Assembly: GCA_905116865.2 (NCBI GenBank)
Contig: CAJHNH020005011.1
Span: 124,001-188,000 of the forward strand
Length of the DNA: 64,000 nucleotides
Source of the DNA: Candidula unifasciata
Lineage: Eukaryota; Mollusca; Gastropoda; Stylommatophora; Geomitridae
Direction of reading: 5' to 3'
Shown: one piece after another, positions 1 to 12,732 of the stretch
Position numbering within the stretch: the stretch's first letter is position 1
Layout: every line of letters starts with the position of its first letter
Position numbers and translations under genes: made by a program
Notes under the pieces: model-generated
Databases searched by the model: none
Told to the model about the DNA's origin: nothing
What the model saw: only the letters and a program-made list of their open reading frames with translations

Positions 1-80
1 TCATGCGGCCCTAAATGTTCAAGCTCACGCCCCCCCCCCCCTTTCCATGATCTGCGTTGAGTGCGTTTATTTCGAGATGC

Positions 81-356
81 TCAGCTCTCGTCCTTCCCGC
101 AGTATTGTCTTCCTTCTCTCATTTCATTTCTGACTTGCCCCCTCCACGCGACACGGTTCATGGCATTTTCCCCACGAATCCACCTTAATTCTTGTACCAC
201 TCTTGTCGCGCTTGCACACATTGTAGAAGAGAAGATGTCTTTAGGGACTCTACCGTCCTCCATTCTCCAGGTGTGATCCAGCCACCTGAGCTTTCGTTGA
301 CTGAGTATTGAGAAACTAATGTATACCTGCTCTTGCCTCAGTTGTCTCGGTGCCAT
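81..356 (-). pseudogene. LINE reverse transcriptase C-terminal fragment
   Basis: On the minus strand about 91 codons are open and resemble the C-terminal tail of non-LTR retrotransposon ORF2 proteins. The diagnostic part is the block LRWLDHTWRMEDGRVPKD, matching the family pattern LRWLGHvxRMxDGRiPK, followed some 40 residues later by a Trp-containing block (NRVAWRGQVRNEMREG) like the usual DRxxWRxxV motif. The reverse transcriptase and endonuclease domains are absent, so this is a truncated copy with no expected function. The clade cannot be decided from this tail. The upstream 80 bases contain only a poly-C run near 33-44. Confidence 0.75.
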
Positions 357-857
357 GTATTATTTCATACCTATCATGTGAAAGCCGTTTGTGCAAGTGA
401 GAAGAAGTTGACCAGGAAAGATCACTGTAAATATAATGACTTTCAACAGAAATAACTTAGTTACACCCCTTTGCTACTGTTTGCTAGCTGTTTCCTCTCA
501 ACGCAGGCTTTTATATCGACGCTTTCTCCTGTGACCATATAGAAGAAGTCCGCCAATTAACAATGTCTCCTGCACAGTCGGAATGCATCTACCTGAGTGG
601 CAACACAGTTGTAAAACGGTTGTGAATAAAACTGTTGTGCATGCAATGTTTAACATCAAGACCAGAGTCTAGAAGTGGACGAAAAACTAGAATTGTCTGC
701 CTGATTTGACAGCCCGTAGAGACGAGAAAGAAGTGGTTGTGTACCTTTATGTTTGACAGATTTGTAGTACATCAACTTTGGACTACAGTAGCCCCCTAAC
801 AGTTTTATGACTCTTTCAGAAATCTGTGACACAAGCCGTCTCATGTCATCATCATCA
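357..857. other. Unique sequence, nothing recognised
   Basis: Non-repetitive DNA between the LINE fragment and the first minisatellite. It ends with a short ATC run just before the array. No exon, RNA gene or element was recognised; a 62-codon minus-strand frame at 656-844 has no family likeness. Confidence 0.5.
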
Positions 858-2715
858 TCAATGCCATCAGCTAGTTCTTCTTAGCTGCCACTCTTAAGCC
901 AATGCCATCATCTAGTTCTTCTTAGCTTGCCGCTCTTAAGCCAGTGCCATCATCTAGTTCTTCTTGGCTTGCCGCTCTCAAGCCAGTGCCATTGTTTAGT
1001 TCTTCTTAGCTTGCCGCTCTTAAGCCAATGCCATCATCTAGTTCTTCTTAGCTTGCCGCTCTTAAACCAGTGCCATCATCTAGTTCTTCTTAGCTTGCCG
1101 CTCTTAAGCCAATGCCATCATCTAGTTCTTCTTAGCTTGCCGCTCCCAAGCCAGTGCCATCATCTAGTTCTTCTTAGCTTGCCGCTCTTAAGCCAGTGCC
1201 ATCATCTAGTTCTTCTTAGCTTGTCGCTCTTAAGCCAATGCCATCAGCTAGTTCTTCTTAGCTTGCCGCTCTCAAGCCAGTGCCATCATCTAGTTCTTCT
1301 TAGCTTGCCGCTCCCAAGCCAGTGCCATCAGCTAGTTCTTCTTAGCTTGCCGCTCCCAAGCCAGTGCCATCATCTAGTTCTTCTTAGCTTGCCGCTCTTA
1401 AGCCAGTGCCATCATCTAGTTCTTCTTAGCTTGCCGCTCTTAAGCCAGTGCCATCATCTAGTTCTTCTTAGCTTGCCGCTCTTAAGTCAGTGCCATCATC
1501 TAGTTCTTCTTAGCTTGCCGCTCTTAAGTCAGTGCCATCATCTAGTTCTTCTTAGCTTGCCGCTCTTAAACCAGTGCCATCATCTAGTTCTTCTTAGCTT
1601 GCCACTCTCAAGCCAGTGCCATCATCTAGTTCTTCTTAGCTGCCGCTCTTAAACTAGCGCCATCATCTAGTTCTTCTTAGCTTGCCGCTCTGAAGCCAAA
1701 CCCGTCATCTAGTTCTTCTTAGCTTGCCGCTCCCAAGCCAGTGCCATCAGCTAGTTCTTCTTAGCTTGCCGCTCTCAAGCCAGTGCCATCATCTAGTTCT
1801 TCTTAGCTTGCCGCTCCCAAGCCAGTGCCATCAGCTAGTTCTTCTTAGCTTGCCGTTCCCAAGCCAGTGCCATCATCTAGTTCTTCTTGGCTTGCCGCTC
1901 TCAAGCCAGTGCCATCATCTAGTTCTTCTTAGCTTGCCGCTCTTAAACCAGTGCCATCATCTAGTTCTTCTTAGCTTGCCGCTCTTAAGCCAATGCCATC
2001 ATCTAGTTCTTCTTAGCTTGCCGCTCCCAAGCCAGTGCCATCATCTAGTTCTTCTTGGCTTGCCGCTCTTAAGCCAGTGCCATCATCTAGTTCTTCTTGG
2101 CTTGCCGCTCTCAAGCCAGTGCCATCATCTAGTTCTTCTTAGCTTGCCGCTCTTAAGCCAATGCCATCATCTAGTTCTTCTTGGCTTGCCGCTCTCAAGC
2201 CAGTGCCATCATCTAGTTCTTCTTAGCTTGCCGCTCCCAAGCCAATGCGATCAGCTAGTTCTTCTTAGCTTGCCGCTCCCAAGCCAGTGCCATCATCTAG
2301 TTCTTCTTAGCTTGCCGCTCTTAAGCCAGTGCCATCATCTAGTTCTTCTTAGCTTGAAGCTCTTAAGCCAGTGCCATCATCTAGTTCTTCTTAGCTTGCC
2401 GCTCTTAAGTCAGTGCCATCATCTAGTTCTTCTTAGCTTGCCGCTCTTAAGTCAGTGCCATCATCTAGTTCTTCTTAGCTTGCCGCTCTTAAGTCAGTGC
2501 CATCATCTAGTTCTTCTTAGCTGCCGCTCTTAAACCAGTGCCATCATCTAGTTCTTCTTAGCTTGCCGCTCTGAAGCCAAACCCGTCATCTAGTTCTTCT
2601 TAGCTTGCCGCTCCCAAGTCAGTGCCATCAGCTAGTTCTTCTTAGCTTGCCACTCTCAAGCCAGTGCCATCATCTAGTTCTTCTTAGCTTGCCACTCTCA
2701 AGCCAGTGCCATCGG
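858..2715. repeat. 42-bp minisatellite, about 44 copies
   Basis: Tandem units of 42 bp contain the core AGTTCTTCTTAGCTTGCCGC followed by TCTTAAGCCAGTGCCATC. Copies differ at a few fixed sites (CTTAAG/CTCAAG/CCCAAG, CATCATCT/CATCAGCT, TTAGC/TTGGC), giving repeated variant mosaics; a segment with an 'AAACCCGTCATC' variant occurs twice (near 1690 and 2580), indicating block duplication. Since 42 is divisible by three, one frame stays open and yields artefactual 14-residue peptide repeats; it is not a gene. Confidence 0.97.
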
Positions 2716-3186
2716 CATAACAAAGGTTGTTTAAATGACCAACCAGGCCTGCTGGCAAGTCAGCGCAATTGATGTGCCATGTCTATCACCTGACCCCCAG
2801 GTTGGAGGAAAGGGCGTGACAGCAAGCCCTTGGCGTCAACATTTGTGGAAACACTAGTTCCAGATTGTGTGCTCAAGGGTCAGCACTCTCTGGGTCAGTG
2901 TCAGGCGGTCAGCTTACCGGCCATGACATTTCCCTGTAGTTATTGCAGTGGTCATCCACCTTATTATTAATCATATTTTTTTTTTCATTTATTGTCTGAT
3001 CAGGATTAGAACCCCTGATCGGGGCTGATAGTGTGATTTTTGTCGTTGTTGATAAAACCTAGCTAAGCTGAATAGAAACACGAGCAATACAAAAGCAAAG
3101 AACAATAATAATATTTTTTTTTTTAAACCAGATTGTAAAAAAAGTAAAACTTGTATAGTTACGAAACGAAATAATATTTACCCACT
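2716..3186. other. Unique sequence, nothing recognised
   Basis: Non-repetitive, increasingly AT-rich DNA with short T runs near 2980 and 3113. No coding or RNA feature was seen. Confidence 0.5.
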
Positions 3187-3288
3187 GTAGTCAGGCATAT
3201 GGCTACCATTACTGCCCCCCCCCCTCCCCCCAACCCCCAGATCTGGGGGGTGGGGGAGGGCAGTAATGGTAGCCCTACCCCTGACTAC
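3187..3288. repeat. Near-perfect palindrome with C-rich and G-rich arms
   Basis: Two arms of about 50 bases meet with no spacer at the AGATCT around 3239-3244. The outer parts pair GTAGTCAGG with CCTGACTAC and GGCTACCATTACTGCC (3201-3216) with GGCAGTAATGGTAGCC (3259-3274). The inner parts are a C-rich tract facing its G-rich complement. It could form a hairpin or cruciform, and may be a miniature transposon relic or a foldback replication product. Confidence 0.9.
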
Positions 3289-4555
3289 TTGTCCGCCAGG
3301 CAAACATGCTAGTCACTCTACTACCCAGCCACCTCCTGCACCCAGTAAAGAGGCCGTCGTGAATTGACAGGCCAATAGACTAGCTGGTGAGAACCGCTGC
3401 GATACAGCCCTGTCAACTGCCATACACACATACCTGTCCCCCTTGTCGGTGTGTCAACCCTGACCCCGTCTCTTGTCAAGTGTGTTGAGGATTGCGACCC
3501 CGGTCTGACCTCGCTAGCACGCATAGATCAGGGAAGGCGGGAACAGCGGATTGTGTGACGTCTGGAAATTGCCTGATAGCCGATTGTTGAAGTGGGCTAG
3601 ATCGATGTTTCTCAAACTGTGCCAGTGAGAGGGTTCGGTTTGAGTTGATAGTTTTCAAAGTGGGCAGACAGAGCGAGAGAGTATTAGTTGTGTTGATATT
3701 TCTAAAACTGATCTTCTGAGAGAGTATTACTTGTCTTTTCCATTGCGCGTCGAAAACCGCCCAGTCCTCTGCCCTATCAAGGACGTCTCCACGCTGCCTT
3801 ATCAAGGCCGTCTCCATCTGACAGGAATGCTGCTGACGTCACCAGACCGGGTTAACGATACTTCAACATATCAGTGTCCCGTCAGATGGTCTAATCCACA
3901 CTGAAACAGTCTGTTAAGACATGAATAGTTCGTCTGCTTCGTTGCTCTGTCTACTTGATCACAGAGAGCCTTCAACTTTAAAACATTGGGACAAATACAA
4001 AGCGATGGGAAAAGAGCACTAGAAAAGCATATAGACCCTAACCCGTGTTATATATATAGTTACCTTAAATACAGCTACCAGGTTTGTAGTCAACTAAAAG
4101 TGAAGTACCGGCGTAAATATGCTTGGATGGCTTGGTATCAGGTAATCAGGCAGTGGCACTTCCAACATCACAGCCACTGGGTCATCCTGTAGTTGCTCCA
4201 TTCCTTTGCTAACAAAAATCACACTAAAAGTCCACTATTGTCCCCGGTGAATAAACCTGACACAAACTGCGACTTCAGTCTCAGCCCATCCATTAGCTTG
4301 CTTTAAATGCAGAAGGCAGCTGTCAGAAGTTCTAACACACACAATTCGAAACAAGAAATGCAGTCCGTCGTGGATGGAAGGCACCATCGTTATGTTCGCA
4401 TCACAAATCACGTTGGGTACATTCGGAAAGCATTTCACATGACATCTGCAGCTCACACTGTTGCGCCATGCACTCAGCCCACTTATCAGCGAGGCACCTG
4501 CTGTGGTTGTAAGCTAATCGGGCGAAGCAATGGTTGACGTGCAGAGTGGCTTGTG
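3289..4555. other. Unique sequence, nothing recognised
   Basis: About 1.3 kb of non-repetitive DNA. Small open frames on both strands (for example 3476-3817 minus, 4307-4537 plus) show no family motif or repeat structure and are treated as chance. It ends with a pure G run at about 4561-4579. Confidence 0.5.
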
Positions 4556-4619
4556 TTTTGTGGGGGGGGGGGGGGGGGGTGATTAAAATATATGAGAGTT
4601 TGAGGATGTGGGATATTGT

Positions 4620-5190
4620 CATCACAAACCATTTAGTTCTACGATAGTCCCCCCCCCCCCCCCCAGAGAAACAAGGTCACGTTATATTGATATCATTTTT
4701 TGGACTGGTCTGCTGTCCGGGGGGTTGCGGGTTTGCCGCTTTGTTGTTCGGGTTAGTTCCACGGTCCGCCCATGTACACAATGGCTAACTTCTCATCGGT
4801 CAACCTTCAGTCATCCGGTGTTCGGCAATGCCATTGATATCGCAGTTTGTATTTTTAAGCACGTTAGTGCTTTTAACACTTCAAAACATTTAGACTAACA
4901 CACAACTCCCCTAGAGAGTGCTGCAACCTATGTCACATGCATTTTCTTTCTCGGAAGAAAAACGGTAATGCAAAATGCAAGACAAGCCAGAAAGGAAACA
5001 ACATAGCGGCAAAGCGGTAACACCCCCCCCCCCCCCCCACCTTTTTTTCCCCTTTTCCGACAGCAGACCAGTCTAAAAAATTTATTTATGGAACGTGACC
5101 TTGTTTGTTTTGGGAGATTATCGTGGAGCTGACCGTTGTTTACATTTTGGCTAGTCTTAAATTTACGTTTTTCTTCCAAGAAAGACAATG
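4620..5190. repeat. Foldback-type inverted repeat element
   Basis: Two diverged inverted arms are visible. The left arm, about 4640-4755, carries ACAAGGTCACGTT and GGACTGGTCTGCTGTC; the right arm, about 5000-5135, carries their complements, GACAGCAGACCAGTCT and AACGTGACCTTGT. The arm extends inward through GGTTTGCCGCTTTGTTGTT and its partner AACAACATAGCGGCAAAGCGG. A second smaller inverted pair lies at 4938-4970 and 5160-5187. Poly-C tracts sit at about 4650-4665 and 5023-5038. No transposase is encoded, so this is best read as a non-autonomous foldback or MITE-like relic. Confidence 0.7.
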
Positions 5191-5294
5191 TATTTGTACG
5201 GTGTCAGTGAAGTCTAACCGTGTCGTGTTGTTGACTTGAGCAGTGCGCAGATCTGTGGCACAATATCAGCAGACAGCTAGAGGCGACAGTCCTG

Positions 5295-8200
5295 AGAACA
5301 TGCTGTCATCTTCTTTGTCTGATGGCAAACTTTAATGACAACATGCTGTCATCTTCTTTGTCTGATGGCAAACTTTAATGAAAACATGCTGTCATCTTCT
5401 TTGTCTGATGGCAAACTTTAATGAAAACATGCTGTCATCTTCTTTGTCTGATGGCAAACTTTAATGAGAACATGCTGTCATCTTCTTTGTCTGATGGCAA
5501 ACTTTAATGAAAACATGCTGTCATCTTCTTTGTCTGATGGCAAACTTTAATGAAAACATGCTGTCATCTTCTTTGTCTGATGGCAAACTTTAATGAGAAC
5601 ATGCTGTCATCTTCTTTGTCTGATGGCAAACTTTAATGAAAACATGCTGTCATCTTCTTTGTCTGATGGCAAACTTTAATGAAAACATGCTGTCATCTTC
5701 TTTGTCTGATGGCAAACTTTCATGAGAACATGCTATCATCTTCTTTGTCTGATGGCAAACTTTAATGAAAACATGCTGTCATCTTCTTTGTCTGATAGCA
5801 AACTTTAATGAGAACATGCTATCATCTTCTTTGTCTGATGGCAAACTTTAATGAAAACATGCTGTCATCTTCTTTGTCTGATGGCAAACTTTAATGAGAA
5901 CATGCTATCATCTTCTTTGTCTGATAGCAAACTTTAATGAGAACATGCTATCATCTTCTTTGTCTGATGGCAAACTTTAATGAAAACATGCTGTCATCTT
6001 CTTTGTCTGATAGCAAACTTTAATGAGAACATGCATTCACCTTCATTGTTTGATGACAAACTTAAATGAAAACATACATTCGCCTTCATTGTTTGATGAT
6101 AAACTTTAATGAGAACATGTATTCACCTTTAGTGTTTGATGACAAACTTTAATGAGAACATGTATTCACCTTTAGTGTTTGATGACAAACTTTAATGAGA
6201 ACATGTATTCACCTTTAGTGTTTGATGACAAACTTTAATGAGAACATGCATCCAGCTTCATTGTTTGATGATAAACTTTAATGAGAACATGTATTCACCT
6301 TTAGTGTTTGATGACAGACTTTAATGAGAACATGCATCCAGCTTCAGTGTTTGATGACAAACTTTAATGAGAACATGCATTCACCTTCAGTGTTTGATGA
6401 CAAACTTTAATGAGAACATGCATCCATCTTCAGTGTTTGATGACAAACTTTAATGAGAACATGCATCCATCTTAAGTGTTTGATGACCGACTTTAATGAG
6501 AACATGCATTCACCTTCAGTGTTTGATGACATACTTTAATGAGAACATGCATTCACCTTCAGTGTTTGATGGCAAACATTAATGAGAACATGCATTCACC
6601 TTCAGTGTTTGATGACATACTTTAATGAGAACATGCATTCACCTTCAGTGTTTGATGGCAAACATTAATGAGAACATGCATTCACCTTTAGTGTTTGATG
6701 ACATACTTTAATGGGAACATGCATTCACCTTCAATGTTTGATGGCAAACATTAATGAGAACATGCATTCACCTTCAGTGTTTGATGACAAACTTTAATGA
6801 GAACATGTATTCACCTTCAGTGTTTGATGATAAACTTTAATGAGAACATGCATTCACCTTTAGTGTTTGATGACATACTTTAATGAGAACATGCATTCAG
6901 CTTTAGTGTTTGATGACATACTTTAATGAGAACATGCATTCAGCTTTAGTGTTTGATGACATACTTTAATGAGAACATGTATTCAGCTTCAGTGTTTGAT
7001 GACAGACTTTAATAAGAACATGCATTCAGCTTCAGTGTTTGATGATAAACTTTAATGAGAACATGCATTCACCTTCAGTGTTTGATGATAAACTTTAATG
7101 AGAACATGTATTCACCTTCAGTGTTTGATGACAAACTTTAATGAGAACATGTATTCACCTTTAGTGTTTGATGACAGACTTTAATGAGAACATGCATCCA
7201 GCTTCATTGTTTGATGGCAAACATTAATGAGAACATGCATTCAGCTTCAGTGTTTGATGACATACTTTAATGAGAACATGCATTCACCTTCATTGTTTGA
7301 TGACAAACTTTAATGAGAACATGCATTCAGCTTCAGTGTTTGATGACAAACTTTAATGAGAACATGCATTCACCTTCAGTGTTTGATGACAAACTTTAAT
7401 GAGAACATGCATCCATCTTCAGTGTTTGATGACAAACTTTAATGAGAACATGCATCCATCTTAAGTGTTTGATGACCGACTTTAATGAGAACATGCATTC
7501 ACCTTCAGTGTTTGATGACATACTTTAATGAGAACATGCATTCACCTTCAGTGTTTGATGGCAAACATTAATGAGAACATGCATTCACCTTCAGTGTTTG
7601 ATGACATACTTTAATGAGAACATGCATTCACCTTCAGTGTTTGATGGCAAACATTAATGAGAACATGCATTCACCTTCAGTGTTTGATGACATACTTTAA
7701 TGAGAACATGCATTCACCTTCAATGTTTGATGGCAAACATTAATGAGAACATGCATTCACCTTCAGTGTTTGATGACATACTTTAATGAGAACATGCATT
7801 CACCTTCAGTGTTTGATGGCAAACATTAATGAGAACATGCATTCACCTTCAGTGTTTGATGACATACTTTAATGAGAACATGCATTCACCTTCAATGTTT
7901 GATGGCAAACATTAATGAGAACATGCATTCACCTTCAGTGTTTGATGACATACTTTAATGAGAACATGCATTCACCTTCAGTGTTTGATGACATACTTTA
8001 ATGAGAACATGCATTCACCTTCAGTGTTTGATGACATACTTTAATGAGAACATGCATTCACCTTCAGTGTTTGATGACATACTTTAATCATTCACCTTCA
8101 GTGTTTCATGACATATTTTAATGAGAACATGCATTCACCTTCAGTGTTTGATGACATACTTTAATGAGAACATGCATCCACCTTCAGTGTTTGATGACAA

Positions 8201-9535
8201 ACTTTAATGAGAACATGCATTCACCTTCAATTTTTGATGACATACTTTAATGAGAACATGCATCCACCTTCAGTGTTTGATGGCAAACAATAATAAGAAC
8301 ATGCATTCACCTTCAGTGTTTGATGGTAAACATTAATGAGAACATGCATTCACCTTCAGTGTTTGATGACATACTTTAATGAGAACATGCATTCCCCTTC
8401 AGTGTTTGATGGCAAACATTAATGAGAACATGCATTCACCTTCAGTGTTTGATGACATACTTTAATGAGAACATGCATTCACCTTCAGTGTTTGTTGACA
8501 AACTTTAATGAGAACATGCATTCACCTTCAGTGTTTGATGACATACTTTAATGAGAACATGCATTCACCTTCAGTGTTTGATGACATACTTTAATGAGAA
8601 CATGCATTCACCTTCAGTGTTTGATGGTAAACATTAATGAGAACATGCATTCACCTTCAGTGTTTGTTGACAGACTTTAATGAGAACATGTATTCACCTT
8701 CAGTGTTTGATGACAGACTTTAATGAGAACATGTATTCACCTTCAGTGTTTGATGGCAAACTTTAATGAGAACATGCATTCACCTTCAGTGTTTGATGAC
8801 AAACTTTAATGAGAACATGCATCCATCTTTAGTGTTTGATGACATACTTTAATGAGAACATGTATTCACCTTCAGTGTTTGATGGCAAACTTTAATGAGA
8901 ACATGCATTCACCTTCAGTGTTTGTTGACAAACTTTAATGAGAACATGCATTCACCTTCAGTGTTTGATGACAAACTTTAATGAGAACATGTATTCAGCT
9001 TCAGTGTTTGATGGCAAACTTTAATGAGAACATGCATTCAGCTTCATTGTTTGATGACAAACTTTAATGAGAACATGCATTCACCTTCAGTGTTTGATGG
9101 CAAACTTTAATGAGAACATGCATTCAGCTTCATTGTTTGATGGCAAACTTTAATGAGAACATGCATTCAGCTTCATTGTTTGATGACAGACTTTAATGAG
9201 AACATGCATCCAGCTTCAGTGTTTGATGACATACTTTAATGAGAACATGCATCCAGCTTCAGTGTTTGATGACATACTTTAATGAGAACATGCATCCAGC
9301 TTCAGTGTTTGATGACATACTTTAATGAGAACATGCATCCAGCTTCAGTGTTTGATGACATAATTTAATGAGAACATGCATCCAGCTTCAGTGTTTGATG
9401 ACAACCTTTAATGAGAACATGCATTCAGCTTCATTGTTTGATGACAGACTTTAATGAGAACATGCATTCAGCTTCATTGTTTGATGACAGACTTTAATGA
9501 GAACATGTATTCAGCTTCAGTGTTTGATGACAACC
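5295..9535. repeat. 43-bp minisatellite, about 98 copies, two subfamilies
   Basis: Units of 43 bp run for 4.2 kb. Subfamily A (5295 to about 6030) has TGCTGTCATCTTCTTTGTC; subfamily B (about 6030-9535) has TGCATTCACCTTCAGTGTT. Both share GATGRCAAACTTTAATGAGA. In about 7500-7990 a dimer of 86 bp alternates between GACATACTTTAAT and GGCAAACATTAAT types. One truncated unit occurs near 8090. All frames are closed often, so there is no coding signal. Confidence 0.97.
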
Positions 9536-11376
9536 CTCAAATAGACGTCAACAAGCTAATATTCACCGCTGCTTAATAAAACAAAAACATTGTCAAGCCC
9601 AACTGTACCCTCATCTCTGATCAGTGTACGTACAGTTCAGGAATTGCATCTAAAAGTTGCTTATTTGGACAGGAATTTACACTAGGGGTGCTGGAAGGTC
9701 ATGGTCGTAACGTCCAATCAATAAACAGCCAATCACGGTGTCCCTGGGCCCGAAAACGTGAGTTGTGCCGGTCACCTTATACGTGGGACTTGGCGCGCAC
9801 GTTACAGATTTGAGCACGGTCGTTTCAGGGTTGTGTATGTTTATTACCACCTGGGATGGCCAAACATGGCGCGAAGGACGCGGACAGCCTGGTGAGGTCT
9901 GCGGTACCTGCCGGTGACTGGTCGTGGGCCACAACATGTCCCCAGAACCTCTAACTATCGCTTATCCTTTCCTTACACGCGTGCCCTACTGACCGGGCCC
10001 CTACTCGAACCTGTTCAGCCACTACTCGAACCTGTTCAGCCACGCAGTGTCTACATAGAGACGTGTGGATAGTTTCCTCGACACCACCTCTACAACACGT
10101 CCCCTGGTCACCTGTGGCTGGCCCGCCTGTTGCTGTGACCGCTTTCACACTTTAGTTTGCTTTAGCTTCACTTGGATAATAACATTTGTGTACTTGGATT
10201 TAGAATAATTAACTGTGTGCTGTTGGATTCAACATTTGTGCGTTGAAATTAAAATAATTACTTTTGTGCAGTTAGATCTGGAATAATTGCATTTGTTTCT
10301 GAATATGGTTGTGGACAATTACATTAGTTTTAAGATGAGAGCTGAGCGTCTGAGAAGAAACAGACTAGACAGCAAACGTTGACAACAACGGTTCTGAAAT
10401 CAATACTTTAATTGTGGAAGACTTTTCTTAACGTGTGAGGGTCTTGCTAGGCACACTCGCCATCGCCATGGGCTGCGAGTCCTATGCCTCGTCATATGGT
10501 GATATCGAGCACTATTGCCTGGAATGAGGAGAGGTGTCAATGTAATGAGTGTGCCTTTTGATGAATTAGGAATACCTGCGTAAATATCTGTATTGTTAGA
10601 TCAGGGATCATTTTAATAGGACGCTGTTTGTAACTGTCTTGTTGTAATGTTATGAATAATTACAATTGGAACTGTGTAGTTTAACAAGCACTAAAAAAAT
10701 ATTACTGTTTTGCATACTTAGATCAGTGGGGAATTGTATTGTTTTTGTTTACGTTGTTAAGTAGAAATCATGTGGGAACTGTTTTCGTTATTAGATAAGT
10801 GGGAATACTACTTTTACTGATTAGTTAGTTAGTTGTCGACAATGTTATCCTCATTGCACATCGGACAAGTCCATCAGCACTCGGATCCCATCGTCAGCAT
10901 ATCCCCCAGCGTGTGGCGACTGATAACGCCACTTCTGTGTTGGCTCACTATTTTACTTTGGCTGCAGTGTTCATGTTTGGCGACACCTCTTTTATTTTTA
11001 TCCTGAAGCTCTTGAAGTCTTTGAGTTTCGCCGTTTCAAGGTCCTCTCCTGAATCATCTTCTCGACTTGTCACGTGAGAGCATTGAGAATGTCGGCCCGT
11101 TCCACTGGTTTTGTTCCAGCACCAACCATGACCCTGCCAGCAAGCCAATCCACTCGGTCAGTCCCTTTTATCACGAAGTATCCTGGCACGAAAGTGAAAC
11201 TAATTTCTTTCAGACGAGATTTCTTCAGCGATTCCAACCATTTTCATCAAATCCGTCCCGTCTCTATCTTCCTAACCATGCTGATGGAATCACCCAGAAA
11301 GCATGCATTGGAAAACTGCTGGGTCTCCAGATATATCTTTGTTTTGTTTACAGCCATCGTGTCCCCGTGTCCAGAA
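9536..11376. other. Unique sequence with small local duplications
   Basis: Non-repetitive apart from a 20-bp tandem pair containing ACTCGAACCTGTTCAGCCAC at about 10001-10042 and loosely repeated TTAGAATAATT-type segments at 10195-10320. No exon, RNA gene or mobile element was recognised. The small frames at 9677-10148 on the minus strand lack family features. Confidence 0.5.
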
Positions 11377-12640
11377 CCTGCCTTATCCCGCTTTCAGAAC
11401 TTCACTTATCCCGCTTTCAGAACTTCACTTGTCCATGCTATCAGGACCTGCTGTGTCCCCGCTTTCAGAACTTCACTTGTCCATGCTATCAGAACCTGCT
11501 GTGTCCCCACTTTCAGAACTTCACCTGTCCTTACTATCAGGACCTGCCTTGTTCCCACTTTCAGAACTTTACTTGTCCTTACTATCAAGACCTGCCTTGT
11601 CACGACCTACCTTGTCCCGTGCATTAAGAGCTTTACTTGTTCCTGCTTTTCAGAACTTCATTTGTCCGTGCTGTAGGAACCTGTCTTGTTCCTGCTTTTA
11701 GAACTTCATTTGTCCGTGCTGTAGGAACCTGTCGTGTCCCTGCTTTTAGAACTTCATTTGTCCGTGCTGTAGGAACCTGTCTTGTCCCTGCTTTTAGAAC
11801 TTCATTTGTCCGTGCTGTAGGAACCTGTCTTGTCCCTGCTTTTAGAACTTCATTTGTCCGTGTTGTAGGAACCTGTCTTGTTCCTGCTTTTAGAACTTCA
11901 TTTGTCCGTGCTGTAGGAACCTGTCTTGTTCCTGCTTTTAGAACTTCATTTGTCCGTGCTGTAGGAACCTGTCTTGTCCCTGCTTTTAGAACTTCATTTG
12001 TCCGTGCTGTAGGAACCTGTCTTGTCCCTGCTTTTAGAACTTCATTTGTCCGTGTTGTAGGAACCTGTCTTGTCCCTGCTTTTAGAACTTCATTTGTCCG
12101 TGTTGTAGGAACCTGTCTTGTCCCTGCTTTTAGAACTTCATTTTTCCGTGCTGTAGGAACCTGTCTTGTCCCTGCTTTTAGAACTTCATTTGTCCGTGCT
12201 GTAGGAACCTGTCTTGTCCCTGCTTTTAGAACTTCATTTGTCCGTGCTGTAGGAACCTGTCTTGTTCCTGCTTTTAGAACTTCATTTGTCCGTGTTGTAG
12301 GAACCTGTCTTGTTCCTGCTTTCAGAACTTCATTTGTCCGTGTTGTAGGAACCTGTCTTGTCCCTGCTTATAGAACTTAATTTGCCCGTGCTGTAGGAAC
12401 CTGTCGTGTCCCTGCTTTTAGAACTTAATTTGTCCGTGCTGTAGGAACCTGTCTTGTCCCTGCTTTTAGAACTTCAATTGCTCGTGCTATCAAAACCTGT
12501 CTTGTCCGTGACTTCTTAACTTCACTTGTCAGTGCTGTCAGAACATGCTTAGCCCGTGCTTTCAGAAACGACCTTATCCATGCTTTGAGAATTGTGGTCC
12601 GTGCTATCAGAACCTGTCTTGTCCGTGCTTTCAGAAATGA
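11377..12640. repeat. 48-bp minisatellite, about 26 copies
   Basis: The core from about 11640 to 12470 is regular 48-bp units containing TTTTAGAACTTCATTTGTCC and GTGCTGTAGGAACCTGTC. Both edges are degenerate: 11377-11640 has units with CTATCAGGACCTG, and 12470-12640 has diverged units with changed spacing. Since 48 is divisible by three, an open frame of 16-residue repeats arises at 11637-12380; it has no separate coding support. Confidence 0.96.
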
Positions 12641-12644
12641 CAAA

Positions 12645-12732
12645 GTTGACAGTGTGAACCTAGTATAGTTGACAGTGTGAACCTGAGTATATTTGACAGT
12701 GTGAACCTGAGTATAGTTGACAGCTACAATAC
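12645..12732. repeat. Short tandem repeat, about 24 bp, 3-4 copies
   Basis: Copies of GTTGACAGTGTGAACCTGAG follow directly on the 48-bp array. The last copy runs into TGACAGCTACAATACAT, a 17-base string that recurs at 35401 in the first DAPK1 intron and in related form from 37340. Confidence 0.85.

Noticed and set aside
927..2533. Leu/His/Ser-rich open frames of 241 and 269 codons
   Set aside because: The 42-bp unit is divisible by three, so one frame is kept open by repetition alone; the peptide is a pure 14-residue repeat with no start context or flanking exon.
5295..9535. CRISPR-like array
   Set aside because: Units are contiguous with no unique spacers, and the DNA is eukaryotic; the same applies to every other array here.
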